Origin: Nonomuraea pusilla
GTDB taxonomy: Bacteria; Actinomycetota; Actinomycetes; Streptosporangiales; Streptosporangiaceae
Assembly (NCBI RefSeq): GCF_900109355.1
Contig: NZ_FOBF01000001.1
Span: forward strand, 248,001-312,000
Direction of reading: 5' to 3'
DNA length: 64,000 nucleotides
Part shown: positions 34,477 to 43,196 of the stretch, one piece after another
How the letters are laid out: each line of letters opens with the position of its first letter
Position numbering within the stretch: the stretch's first letter is position 1
Notes under the pieces: generated by a model
Told to the model about the DNA's origin: nothing
Database searches by the model: none
Seen by the model: the letters and a program-made list of their open reading frames with translations, nothing else
Translations under genes and position numbers: made by a program

Positions 34477-35172
34477 GTGACTCCCGCCGCGCCATCGTCA
34501 CCGTTGCCCAGCGTGACCACGACCCTTAAGCAGTCGAGCGCGCCTCAGCCCACCGCCACTGTGACCATCACAGTGGTTAAGGATCCGGATCCGGTACCTC
34601 TCACGGATCATCTGCAGGGCTGGGGCACCGTTGCTGCTGTCATCGCCGCCCTCGTCATCGCGCTCGTCGGCTGGCGCGTGGAAGCACTTCGAAGAGTGGC
34701 GGACAAGGAAGCCGGCGACCAAGAGCGTGAGCAGGATCGCGAGGACGCCGACCGGCGTCTGCGCGAAGAACGGGCCACAGCCGACACACGACTACAGCAG
34801 CAGCGAGACGAGCAGCGACGACAGGAACGTCGCGACTTCGTCATCCGTCAGCTCCAGGAGATTGGGGATCTCTATGCCCTGACCATCGCCGAGGAACACA
34901 CGCCGCAAAGCCGAACGGCAAATCAGCGGATGGAGCTGCGTTTGAGGGCACTTCCAGAAACCTACGCATCTCTGCTCAAGCTGAAACTGAATATCGCCAG
35001 CGCTGAAGACAGGGAGATGACGCGACGCCTGATGCAGGATTGGGGCATCGCAGACGCGGCTTCGATCGATTCGCGCAGGATTTTCGTGGAACTCATGTTG
35101 AACCTTGCCGACGTTCTTGCTCGCGAGGACGTTATTCTGCCGTATGGCGCGGATCGCCAGCGCAACAGCTAA
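34477..35172 (+). CDS. Single-TM coiled-coil protein (231 aa)
   Basis: From a GTG at 34477. A Pro/Ser/Thr-rich N-terminus of about 45 residues leads into one TM helix (GWGTVAAVIAALVIALVGW, near 48-66), then a highly charged coiled coil (EQDREDADRRLREERATADTRL...) and a helical C-terminal domain of about 90 residues. Topology suggests a membrane-anchored rod with a cytoplasmic head. No family is recognised. It lies 410 bases upstream of the Argonaute operon on the same strand, and a link is possible but not shown. Confidence 0.6.
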   Translation: MTPAAPSSPLPSVTTTLKQSSAPQPTATVTITVVKDPDPVPLTDHLQGWGTVAAVIAALVIALVGWRVEALRRVADKEAGDQEREQDREDADRRLREERATADTRLQQQRDEQRRQERRDFVIRQLQEIGDLYALTIAEEHTPQSRTANQRMELRLRALPETYASLLKLKLNIASAEDREMTRRLMQDWGIADAASIDSRRIFVELMLNLADVLAREDVILPYGADRQRNS

Positions 35173-35582
35173 CGCCGGAAAATTCCCACATAACGGCTGC
35201 CTCTATGCTTCGGATGCGACACATATGCCGTTTTCGTGTCCCTGGCGACTGGTGGCATCCCTTGGGGCAATTGGGCGCCAAAGCAGCTAGTATAGCGGAT
35301 TCCGATGCCTGTGGAGTGTGCGCGACACTAATGCATCCTCATGATGGTGGCACTACTCGGCTGCCGACGTGGTGACCCAGCCGATTGCCGCTCGTCCCTC
35401 TGTCGGCTGCCGCCTTTGCCATCCGTAATTGTCAGTGGGGTCTCCTATGCTGTGGGCCGAGCCCATCAGCTAGACAGCGAAGGATCAGCGCATGGCGTGG
35501 GACTTTGATGCGAGGCGACGTCGGTCAACCGGATTCAACCAGACGGCGTGTACACCTGCGCCCGTGTCGAAGCGGTAATCAG
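35173..35582. other. 410-base upstream region of the Argonaute operon
   Basis: No convincing gene is present. The region should hold the promoter of the SPARDA genes. An in-frame ATG at 35508 would lengthen the DREN-APAZ protein by 25 residues, but the extra residues are Arg-rich and do not resemble the family. No palindrome or terminator stood out. Confidence 0.35.
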
Positions 35583-36896
35583 GTGCCGAAGCGCAGCGAC
35601 CAGCAGCGGGCCGGATACCGAGGCGAAGCTTTCGTTGATAAGGCCGTCTCCGATGCCGGCCACGTGTGGAATGACACTCGGCGAGACTTCGCGATCGACG
35701 GTCAGATCGAGCTCGTGGCTGCTGACCGCGAGGTCACCGGGGTCGCCGTCCTAGCTCAGGTGAAGGCCACGGAAGTCGGGTTTCCGGGCGAGACGGCGAC
35801 CGGGTTCAAGTTCCCGTGCAAGGCCGACCACATCGACTACTGGCTCCGACTGGGCCGCCCAGTAGTGCTGATCTGTGTGGACCTTCGTATCCAGGAGGCG
35901 TGGTGGAAACGTATCGATACGTGGTTCGCCGACCCCGAGCGCAGGGTGCGGCGCATCGTGCAGTTCGACAAGACTGCGGATCGCTTCGACCCCAACGCCT
36001 TCAGCCGGCTGTCGGCCATGGGTGTGCCGGCCGGGGAGCCGCTGCCGCGGCTTGAGGGCAGTGAGCAACTCGTCTCGAACCTGCTCACTGTCGAGGGGTT
36101 CGCTCCGCTTATCTATGAGGCATCGACGCCATGCCGCGACCGCGGTGAAGCCTGGGAGCGGATGCGCTCGAACGGCAACAATTTCGAGGGCGGCTTCTAC
36201 CTGGCAGCTGGGCGGGTCTTCTCACTTTCTCGACTGGATGAAGGCCCGCTGGCCGTGCTGTGCGACGGTCCGGTGAGATCCGTCCCGACCGAGACTTGGG
36301 CAAGCACCGAGGATCACGACCTGCAACGGCGCTTCGTATCGCTGCTGAACTTCACGCTGCGTTCGGCGCATCATCAAGAACTGGTCTGGCATCCGAAAAA
36401 GAAGGTCGTCTTCATGCAAGCTCCGCCAGACCGCTCCAACCGGAAGATCAAGGGTCGCTATCGGGGCAGCCGCGGACGCAGCTTCTTTACCCCCTACTTC
36501 GGTAAGGATGACGAAACTAAGATCAGCTATTGTCGCCATTACGCTGCTGGCCTGTACTTCCGCCGCTGGAGCGAGCAGTGGTATTTGGAGATCAACCCTA
36601 CCTATCACTTCACCACCGACGGTCGGCGTGACTCGCTGTACGACGCCGAGTACGTCAAAAAGATCAAGCGCATGGAACGCAACAACGCTGTCTATCAACT
36701 CGTGCGGGCCTGGGCCGACTACCTGCAAGGTGAGGACACTCTGTTCAGCAGACGGGATGAGCGCATTCGATTCGGCCAGCTGCTGGAGCTGGACTGTGAT
36801 GCCGCGATCGACGAGATGATCTGGATTCCCCAAGAACCCACTCCTCAGCCGACCGTGAACGGGCTGACCGAGGGGCTGTGGGAGCTGCCGCGATGA
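35583..36896 (+). CDS. DREN-APAZ effector nuclease of a short-pAgo (SPARDA) system
   Basis: 437 residues from GTG 35583. Residues 1-150 are DUF4365 (DREN), a PD-(D/E)XK nuclease: E15, D39 in DFAIDGQIEL and Q59-V-K61. The rest is an APAZ domain: SYCRHYAAGLYFRRWSEQWYL, then NPTYHFTTDGRRDSLYDAEY and IKRMERNNAVYQLVRAW, the standard C-terminal blocks. In SPARDA, guide-loaded short Argonaute activates this partner, which then degrades DNA and RNA without discrimination and kills or arrests the invaded cell. The gene overlaps the pAgo gene by 4 bases (ATGA), as expected for a heterodimer. The start is uncertain; the family is clear. Confidence 0.85.
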   Translation: MPKRSDQQRAGYRGEAFVDKAVSDAGHVWNDTRRDFAIDGQIELVAADREVTGVAVLAQVKATEVGFPGETATGFKFPCKADHIDYWLRLGRPVVLICVDLRIQEAWWKRIDTWFADPERRVRRIVQFDKTADRFDPNAFSRLSAMGVPAGEPLPRLEGSEQLVSNLLTVEGFAPLIYEASTPCRDRGEAWERMRSNGNNFEGGFYLAAGRVFSLSRLDEGPLAVLCDGPVRSVPTETWASTEDHDLQRRFVSLLNFTLRSAHHQELVWHPKKKVVFMQAPPDRSNRKIKGRYRGSRGRSFFTPYFGKDDETKISYCRHYAAGLYFRRWSEQWYLEINPTYHFTTDGRRDSLYDAEYVKKIKRMERNNAVYQLVRAWADYLQGEDTLFSRRDERIRFGQLLELDCDAAIDEMIWIPQEPTPQPTVNGLTEGLWELPR

Positions 36897-38344
36897 AAGC
36901 GCACGTCCTGCACGAGCCAGAGTTGGAGTTCCGTGCCGGAAACCGCCACATTGATCCCCGCCACGGCATCAGCGTATTCGGTCCGGCCGACGCTGACTCC
37001 CCGTCTGCGCCGCACCAGATCTCAGTCGCCCTGGTCGGTTCTGCTCAGGCGATGGATGGCATACGGAACTGGCTGCAGCGCTGCCAGGGGCCGATCGAGG
37101 CCAAGGAGACGAAGCCCGGGCAGGAGAACCTGCACCAACCTTTTCCGGGCTTCAGCCTCGACTCCGAGTTCGGCGCTGAGCTCGTCTTCGACGACGCTCT
37201 TATCCGCGAGATCCCAGAACGCCAACTACGGCGCTTGTCCCGCGCCGACGCTGTCTCTGCTACCACCGATGCGGTCGAGATCTACGCGGATGCCGCTCGA
37301 TCGTTGGCCGAGACCGGGCGCTGCCGCGTCGTGATCTGTGCCCGTCCCGAGGAGCTCAATGACCGTGAAAACCTACGGCTGTCGGCGGATGGCACGGGCG
37401 AAAACGAGGAGGAGCCGGAAGAGCGTGAGGCCGGAGGCGATTTCCACGACCTGCTCAAAGCCGCCACGCTCACGCTGCCGGCGCCGCTGCAGTTGATGCG
37501 CAGGGAGACCTGGACCGGGATCCCGACTAGGACCGGTGGCCAGGGCGTTCGACTCCTGCAAGACGAAGCCACCAGAGCCTGGAATCTCCATACCGCCCTG
37601 TACTACAAGGCTGGAGGGACACCCTGGCGCATGAAGCGCCACAGCTCGGACTTGGCCACCTGCTACATCGGCGTAAGCTTCTACCGCGCTGCGAGCGGCG
37701 AGGAGTTGCACACCGCCGTTGCCCAGGTCTTCAACGAGCGCGGTGACGGCGTCGTCGTACGTGGCGGGACCGCGCAGATCTCCAAGAGTGACCGCCAGCC
37801 ACACTTGGTGCTCTCCGACGCCCGGCGGCTGTTGTTGGACGCCTTGGCCGAATACCGCAGTACTCATGGGCACCAGCCCGCGCGAATCGTTGTGCACAAG
37901 ACCTCCAGCTTCACGCCGGGAGAAATCGACGGATTCCACGAAGCTGCCGACGAGCGCGATATCGATCATGTAGACATGCTGTGGATCCAGAGGCGCGGGG
38001 CCCCGCACCTGTATCGCACGGGACAACTCCCGCCGTTGCGTGGCACCACGGTGCAGTTGGACGCACGTTCGTTGCTGCTGTACACCCGCGGCTCGGTGCC
38101 GTATTTCCGCACTTATCCCGGTATGTACGTCCCTCAACCGCTGCTGATCCGGCCTGCGTCACGGGGCACGGATCTGCTGCTCGCTGGCACCGACATCCTT
38201 GCCCTGTCCAAGATGAACTGGAACAACGCTCAGCTGGATGAACGTGACCCGCTGACTTTGCGTACTGCCTATCGGGTCGGGTCCATTCTCAAGCATGTGC
38301 CGTTCGACGCCCGGATCGCCACCCGCTACGCCTACTACATGTAG
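36893..38344 (+). CDS. Short prokaryotic Argonaute (MID-PIWI)
   Basis: 483 residues from ATG 36893. The PIWI half is recognisable: GGTPWRMKRHSSDLATCYIG, VSFYRAASGEELHTAVAQVF, RIVVHKTSSFTPGEIDGF, SVPYFRTYPGMYVPQPLLI, then ALSKMNWNNAQLDERDPLTL and the family's C-terminal ATRYAYYM. There are no PAZ or N domains, so it is a short pAgo. These lack the catalytic tetrad and act as guide-directed sensors of invader transcripts or plasmids. It pairs with the upstream DREN-APAZ nuclease. Two further nuclease genes follow on the same strand after 44 bases, an arrangement not part of the described two-gene SPARDA. Confidence 0.88.
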   Translation: MKAHVLHEPELEFRAGNRHIDPRHGISVFGPADADSPSAPHQISVALVGSAQAMDGIRNWLQRCQGPIEAKETKPGQENLHQPFPGFSLDSEFGAELVFDDALIREIPERQLRRLSRADAVSATTDAVEIYADAARSLAETGRCRVVICARPEELNDRENLRLSADGTGENEEEPEEREAGGDFHDLLKAATLTLPAPLQLMRRETWTGIPTRTGGQGVRLLQDEATRAWNLHTALYYKAGGTPWRMKRHSSDLATCYIGVSFYRAASGEELHTAVAQVFNERGDGVVVRGGTAQISKSDRQPHLVLSDARRLLLDALAEYRSTHGHQPARIVVHKTSSFTPGEIDGFHEAADERDIDHVDMLWIQRRGAPHLYRTGQLPPLRGTTVQLDARSLLLYTRGSVPYFRTYPGMYVPQPLLIRPASRGTDLLLAGTDILALSKMNWNNAQLDERDPLTLRTAYRVGSILKHVPFDARIATRYAYYM

Positions 38345-38388
38345 AACTGCGTGACGGTGCAGCTGAATCGCCTGAGTGACCGAACGCC

Positions 38389-39348
38389 TTGGCAGCACAC
38401 GCCGCATCGTCGCTTCCGTATGTTTTTGTCAGCGGACACACCTATGCTGCTCTGGTGCGTTGCTACCTGGTAGTCGAGTACCACTGTGACCTATCGGCCC
38501 TTCACAGAGCACTACACGAGGCGAACGTGGAGGTTGTCACCCCTGAGAGAGCCCTTCAGGCGCCGCCTGCAGACGCGACGGGCTACTGGCTCCCCGATGT
38601 TGACTTTGTTGTGGCAGTCTTCCCAGCCCGCTCCGGCTGGGAGACACCATCGGCACTCTTCCTCGACATCGGCGTCGCCATCGGGAAACATATCCCCGTC
38701 CTGCTCATTGCGGAACCGCCACGGAAGGTGGACTCGTCGCTGGCGCCGCTGCCTTTGGCGAGGGTCTCTCTCACAAACCAGCCAACGCTTGCTGCCCGAA
38801 TCAAGCAGTTTATCAGCGTTATCAGTAATGACTTCAGGCCAGTAGGGGAAGATCCGCCAAGGGTAGATCATCATATGCTCGACGCCATTAGTCGCGATCT
38901 CGAGGTCCTACGAGAACAGCAGCTTGTATCGGATCAGTCCGCGTACCTGTTTGAGGAGATTGCGTTGCGCTTGTTGCGGGCCGGCGGAGCTGACGTAGAG
39001 GCGGGCAATAAGCAAGATATGGGATACGACGCGGCTGGATGGGTTCGTGGCACAGAGACCATCTTCCCCGATCCGCTTTTGTTTGAATTCAAGTTGTTGC
39101 GAGAGCCGCGAGTCGCGCAGCAAATCCTTGCTGAGCTGGCGGGCAAAATCGCCAAACGGGGTGCAAGCTTCGGCGTCATAATTTGCTTCTCGATAGATCC
39201 TGGTCCCGTTCGATGGCCCGATAGTCCATGGCCATTGCTCATTGGTTTCGAGATCACCGATCTCATACAGTTGCTGCGCGGGCAGACGCTGGCGGCTGTG
39301 CTGCGCAACAGACGGAACGCGATTGTACATGGCGGCTCAGTGCTATGA
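38389..39348 (+). CDS. TIR/deoxyribosyltransferase-like sensor fused to PD-(D/E)XK nuclease
   Basis: 319 residues from TTG 38389; an in-frame stop 12 bases earlier limits the start. Residues 10-145 have a Rossmann-like pattern (LPYVFVSGH, DVDFVVAVFPA, LFLDIGVAIGKHIPVLLIAEPP) as in TIR-like and nucleoside deoxyribosyltransferase-like domains. Residues 185-300 look like an Mrr/PD-(D/E)XK nuclease: E190 in YLFEE, D214 in MGYDAAGW, E233-F-K235. It lies 44 bases after pAgo, and its stop overlaps the next gene by 4 bases. Both domain calls are from patterns; the pairing with pAgo is positional. Confidence 0.6.
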   Translation: MAAHAASSLPYVFVSGHTYAALVRCYLVVEYHCDLSALHRALHEANVEVVTPERALQAPPADATGYWLPDVDFVVAVFPARSGWETPSALFLDIGVAIGKHIPVLLIAEPPRKVDSSLAPLPLARVSLTNQPTLAARIKQFISVISNDFRPVGEDPPRVDHHMLDAISRDLEVLREQQLVSDQSAYLFEEIALRLLRAGGADVEAGNKQDMGYDAAGWVRGTETIFPDPLLFEFKLLREPRVAQQILAELAGKIAKRGASFGVIICFSIDPGPVRWPDSPWPLLIGFEITDLIQLLRGQTLAAVLRNRRNAIVHGGSVL

Positions 39349-39884
39349 GCTGGATATATCAAGCGCGGATCGCAGCGTATCTTAGGCGGGCAGGCGGTGC
39401 AGGCACGAACGAGGGGCGTGGACGTAACTACGAGAACCTACTTGCCTATCTGATATCATCAATTCCCGGGTGTGAGGTGACGCGGAATGCACTGAACCAC
39501 TACGGCACGGAGGAAGCTGACCTGGCGGTCAGCAACATGCGTCTACAGCAAGGGCTGCCTCTCTTGCCAGAAAATTTCCTCGTCGAATGCAAGAATTGGT
39601 CGAAACCTGTCGATAGTACGACTCTTGGATACTTCGTCAATGTCATGGTGGATCGAGGCTGCTCATTAGGAGTCCTTGCTGCAGCTAACGGGATTACTGG
39701 CCATCGGCAGCATCGCGATCGCGCCTACGCTATCGGGGCGGCCGCGCTCATCAGGCATATTCGCATCCTGGTTATTACAACAGATGACCTACGCACACTC
39801 ACGGAACCTGGTGACCTTGCAACGCTGTTGCATAGGCGCAATAGCCAGTTGACGGCGAACGGAACTATCTACTTCGGGCCGTAG
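39345..39884 (+). CDS. Mrr-like restriction endonuclease (179 aa)
   Basis: Starts MSWIYQARIAAYLRRAGGAG. The PD-(D/E)XK core is clear: E30 in RGRNYENLLAYL, D59 in EEADLAV and E81-C-K83 in FLVECKNWSKPVD, followed by GYFVNVMVDRGCSLGVLAA. ECKNW is typical of Mrr_cat/REase_6-type enzymes. It overlaps the preceding nuclease gene by 4 bases, so both are made together, and it ends the Argonaute-led operon. It may cleave DNA with its partner or act as a type IV enzyme. No toxin/antitoxin feature is seen. Confidence 0.75.
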   Translation: MSWIYQARIAAYLRRAGGAGTNEGRGRNYENLLAYLISSIPGCEVTRNALNHYGTEEADLAVSNMRLQQGLPLLPENFLVECKNWSKPVDSTTLGYFVNVMVDRGCSLGVLAAANGITGHRQHRDRAYAIGAAALIRHIRILVITTDDLRTLTEPGDLATLLHRRNSQLTANGTIYFGP

Positions 39885-40058
39885 CAGATCTCGCTTCTGC
39901 AGTGTCGGGCTTTTGTTTGGTGTCACGAGAGAGATTTAGGCAGCCGAACGAACACCTTACGGCAAGAGGTGCAGCGCATCCAGCATCGCGCACGAAGCCT
40001 TCGCCAGGTGTCGGCCGCCATTTGGGACCACAAAGTCGACCTAACCAGGACTAGGCCG

Positions 40059-40958
40059 CTACGGAACGGCTGTCCAGATCCACGGTCTTGAGCCATGCTC
40101 GCCACGCAGGCAGGCCAGTCTCAGCAGCACCTCGTCGAGCCGGGCGGGGTTTTCGGCTGCCACCTGGGCGGCCATGCATGTCATGCGGAACTCGCGGGTG
40201 TCTCGGAGCGTCTCGAACCCGGCCCATGATGTGACGTCGTGCCCGTATGTGCGAACGAAGATGTCGTAGTCCTTGCTGGTGATTCCGGCGAGGGTGAATG
40301 CTTTCACGGCTGTGGAGGTCAGGTCCCATTCGGGTGGGCCGATCGAGCAGCGTTCCAGGTCGAGCAGCACGACTTTGCCGTCGTTAGTGCTCACCACGTT
40401 GCCGATCCATGCGTCGCCGTGCACCACTGTCTGTGGCAAGCCCTCGGGCAGTGCTGCATAACGCGTCTTCAACTCAGCCAGGTGGGTGCGCATCCACGCC
40501 CGGTCCGCTTCGGTGAGGGTGGTGGCACGGTCGATCCGCTCGGCGAGTCGTACGAACGGGTCCAAGCGGCCGATGTCGAAGTCGGTCGGTGGGGGGAGGT
40601 CGTGGAGGCGGCGTAGTGCGGTAGCGACCGTGAGGGCCGTGCCGGGGCGGTGGGGTGGGAGTTCTTGCCACCAGGTGATTGCTCGGTCGTCGACCTCGAT
40701 GGGTTGGTCGATGTCTGGCCATGTCTGGACGGCGGGTACGTGGTTGGCTCCGAGCCAGCGTGCCACTGCTACTTCGCGTTTTGCGGCGGCGAGCTGGCCG
40801 GGGCGGGAGACGCGGGCGACGATGCCGCCGGGGAGTCGGAAGAGGGCGTTTTCGCCGAGTCGCATCAGCTCGGCGCCCGACGGGTCGAGGCCGGCGCGGC
40901 GGCTGGCTGCGTCGAGGACGGTCCAGGCGGCTGCCTCGGCGTTGCTGGTCTGGGTCAT
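40059..40958 (-). CDS. APH-like aminoglycoside/choline-kinase-family phosphotransferase
   Basis: 299 residues with the APH fold: GENALFRLPGGIVARVSRP (nucleotide-binding strands), VVHGDAWIGNVV (catalytic D in the Brenner-type motif) and VVLLDLERCSIGPPEWDL (metal-binding D). Its closest relative in the window is the 304-residue product of 44808-45722, which has matching blocks. The ATG overlaps the stop of the upstream HTH-TPR regulator by 4 bases, so the kinase is part of a regulatory pair, not obviously a resistance gene. The substrate is unknown. Confidence 0.8.
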   Translation of the reverse strand: MTQTSNAEAAAWTVLDAASRRAGLDPSGAELMRLGENALFRLPGGIVARVSRPGQLAAAKREVAVARWLGANHVPAVQTWPDIDQPIEVDDRAITWWQELPPHRPGTALTVATALRRLHDLPPPTDFDIGRLDPFVRLAERIDRATTLTEADRAWMRTHLAELKTRYAALPEGLPQTVVHGDAWIGNVVSTNDGKVVLLDLERCSIGPPEWDLTSTAVKAFTLAGITSKDYDIFVRTYGHDVTSWAGFETLRDTREFRMTCMAAQVAAENPARLDEVLLRLACLRGEHGSRPWIWTAVP

Positions 40959-42307
40959 GTCTGGACGGCCTCCCGGATGCGGTGGCGGAGCAGGGCCACG
41001 GGTGTCCGGTTCTTGTGGGGGAGAGAGAACTTGGCGAGTTCCTTCATGTCGTCCTGGGCGCGGCGGGAGCGCACGGTGCCGGCGTCGGTGACGGCTCGCC
41101 CTCCGATGGAGGCCGCCTCCTCGGGATCTCCGGTCGCCATGGTGAGGGAGGCCAGTTTGATGCCGCTGATGGCGCGGGAGCGGACGTAAGCCGGGGTGTG
41201 GCCGGCCACAGCGTTCGCGAGCCTCGTCGACGCCTCGCCCAGGTACCTGTTGTCGATCGCGTCGCTGGCCGGCTTGCCGGTTGTTGTCCTGTCGAGAATG
41301 ACCAGGTCGAACAGGGCGTGGCCGGTGTCGCCTGAGTGCTGGGCGGCATCGTAGTACCGCATCCAGGGCTGCTCTTCACCGGGACGGATGTGGTCGTATT
41401 CCGTGTCCGCCTCTGCGACGGCCTTCAATGCTTCCTGTGTCCGGCCCAGCTTGGCGAAGGCGCGTGCCTGGGCTCCGCGCAGCATGGCTCGTTCGGCCGG
41501 GGTCAGGCGGTCGGCTCGCACCATCGCGAACTCCACCAAGGTCAGCCCGTTGTCGGCGTCGCCGCACCAGATGGACTGTCGCGCCATCGAGGAGAGCACC
41601 TTGGCTCGGAGGTGCCAGTCGTTGGCCTCCTCAGCGCAGGTGAGTGCGAGGGCGAACATTCTGCGGGCGTCCTCGTGGGCGTAGGCGTCGAAGGCCATGA
41701 ACGCAGCGGCGTGGGCAAGCCAGCCGACTGCGGCGTACAGGGGAGCATGCAGCTTGGACGGGCAGCGGGACTGCTTCAGGAGGCCGACCGCGAAACGCAG
41801 CTGCCCGACGACGGCCTCGCGCACCAGCCCGCCGCCGTAGGTGTGGTCCCAGGTGGTGAAGACATGGGCGATGTTGCGGAGTTCGGCGATGTCTGATGGC
41901 TGGATGACGGACGGTGCCGCGGTGGCCTGGGCAGGTAGGGCCAGCTCGGCGAGGGGGATGGCGGCGGCTGCCCCGAGCGCAGTACGGATGAAGCCTTTGC
42001 GATCCACATCTGTCACGGTAACGACCGAATTTGAACGTCGGGATCTGTTGAATCCCAGGTCCCTGTCATGTTCGGCGCCGAGAATGGCGCGGAACGCTTT
42101 CCGGTAGTCGGCATTGGGCCAGCGGACTTCGCCGCGTTCCAACTTTCCGATGTACTCCTGAGTCAGGCCGCCCTGCCGGTGATGGTTCTTGAACAACCAG
42201 GCGTTGACCAGGTCTGCCAGCTCCTGGCGCGAGGCGTGCTCGCCAGGGTCCGCAGGGGACGGCAATCGCTCTCGCGCCTGCTGCAAGAGCAGATTCGGGT
42301 CTGACAT
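40955..42307 (-). CDS. HTH regulator with TPR-like repeats (450 aa)
   Basis: ATG 42307 gives MSDPNLLLQQARERLPSPAD. Residues 25-75 form an XRE-like helix-turn-helix (RQGGLTQEYIGKLERGEVRWPNADYRKAFRAIL). A stretch DVDRKGFIRTALGAAAAIPLAELALPA looks like a Tat/secretion-type signal, but lies after the HTH as in many actinomycete regulators. The remainder is TPR-like helical repeats, a ligand or peptide sensor. The frame continues upstream to 42766, but the shorter start matches the family. It is coupled to the APH gene and divergent from the small genes at 42483; GACCGCGGTC at 42378-42387 is a candidate operator. Confidence 0.8.
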   Translation of the reverse strand: MSDPNLLLQQARERLPSPADPGEHASRQELADLVNAWLFKNHHRQGGLTQEYIGKLERGEVRWPNADYRKAFRAILGAEHDRDLGFNRSRRSNSVVTVTDVDRKGFIRTALGAAAAIPLAELALPAQATAAPSVIQPSDIAELRNIAHVFTTWDHTYGGGLVREAVVGQLRFAVGLLKQSRCPSKLHAPLYAAVGWLAHAAAFMAFDAYAHEDARRMFALALTCAEEANDWHLRAKVLSSMARQSIWCGDADNGLTLVEFAMVRADRLTPAERAMLRGAQARAFAKLGRTQEALKAVAEADTEYDHIRPGEEQPWMRYYDAAQHSGDTGHALFDLVILDRTTTGKPASDAIDNRYLGEASTRLANAVAGHTPAYVRSRAISGIKLASLTMATGDPEEAASIGGRAVTDAGTVRSRRAQDDMKELAKFSLPHKNRTPVALLRHRIREAVQT

Positions 42308-42482
42308 TGGCTGCCTCCCTCTGTGCGCATCGTCGCATGGTGGTGCGTCCGCGGCCCCGCCTAACTGACCGAGATCTGACCGCGGTCTGACTCTTGACTG
42401 CCTGCCTCGCTGGTGTTCCCGGCTGAGTCGTACGAGTCCAAGGTGGAAGAGAACCATCACCGTACGTGAGGAGCAGAACACG

Positions 42483-42842
42483 ATGCAGGCCCTTAATGCG
42501 GCCCTCCGTCCCGCCTTCCAGCAGCCGGCCGAGGCGTCCGTGTTACCGAGGCGCTCGGCGCTGCTCGCTCTTCTCGTGTCGAGCGATGCCGGCCAGACAT
42601 GGCGGCTGAGTGGCACACTCGACCTGCCCACCGACCGGTACGACGCCGTCGCGCGGCTCTTCCTCATGACCGCGATGAGTACGTCGGCCAATGAGGGCGT
42701 CACCCAAGTGGTCTGGCAGGCGCAGGTGTGGGCTGTCGACGAGGGCGAAGCGCCCGCCGCGGACACGCCGCCGGTCGTCTCGCTGCGCAGCGACGGCCAG
42801 CTCCCGCAGATGGGCCTCTCACATCAGCTTCCGTCCCCATGA
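42483..42842 (+). CDS. Small conserved-looking protein (119 aa)
   Basis: Begins MQALNAALRPAFQQPAEASVLPRR and contains a compact beta-rich middle (SALLALLVSSDAGQTWRLSGTLDL). The start has GAGGAGCAGAACACG upstream. It is divergent from the HTH-TPR gene and precedes another small gene by 16 bases. No family is recognised; small proteins of this kind often accompany HTH-TPR regulators in actinomycetes. Confidence 0.55.
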   Translation: MQALNAALRPAFQQPAEASVLPRRSALLALLVSSDAGQTWRLSGTLDLPTDRYDAVARLFLMTAMSTSANEGVTQVVWQAQVWAVDEGEAPAADTPPVVSLRSDGQLPQMGLSHQLPSP

Positions 42843-42858
42843 CATTTGCCGAGGCTTC

Positions 42859-43068
42859 ATGACCACCGACCCTCCATCCTTTGCGAGCGCCCTGCCGTTC
42901 GTCCCGGACGAACTTGGATGGGCGTGGGCCGTCTACCTGCAACACCACGCCGATGGCCAATGGCTCGTGCGTTGGGAATCTGGCAGCCAGCACTTCACTG
43001 CCGTATACCTCGGCGAAACGGCCGAGGACGGTGGGTACCGCAAAGCCCTTACTCCTCAAGGGATTTAG
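42859..43068 (+). CDS. Small protein (69 aa) before the NDK-like gene
   Basis: ATG 42859 gives MTTDPPSFASALPFVPDELG, rich in aromatic residues (WAWAVYLQHHADGQWLVRW), and ends LTPQGI. It lies 16 bases after the previous stop, with CGAGG just upstream. The tryptophan-rich, balanced composition argues for a real small protein. Function is unknown. Confidence 0.5.
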   Translation: MTTDPPSFASALPFVPDELGWAWAVYLQHHADGQWLVRWESGSQHFTAVYLGETAEDGGYRKALTPQGI

Positions 43069-43196
43069 GAACGCATCCTCGCGTTCGACCCCCTACGTCC
43101 TCTCGTGGATCTGGGTAGCGACCATGTCGACGATGCTGCGGCTTGGCAGCCGCGCATCGGCTCAGCACAGCGTTCCGAGTCACTACGGAGGGCCGG

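Noticed and set aside
36893-38344. Long, catalytically active Argonaute
   Set aside because: At 483 residues with only MID-PIWI and an APAZ partner, it is a short pAgo; no N or PAZ domain is present.
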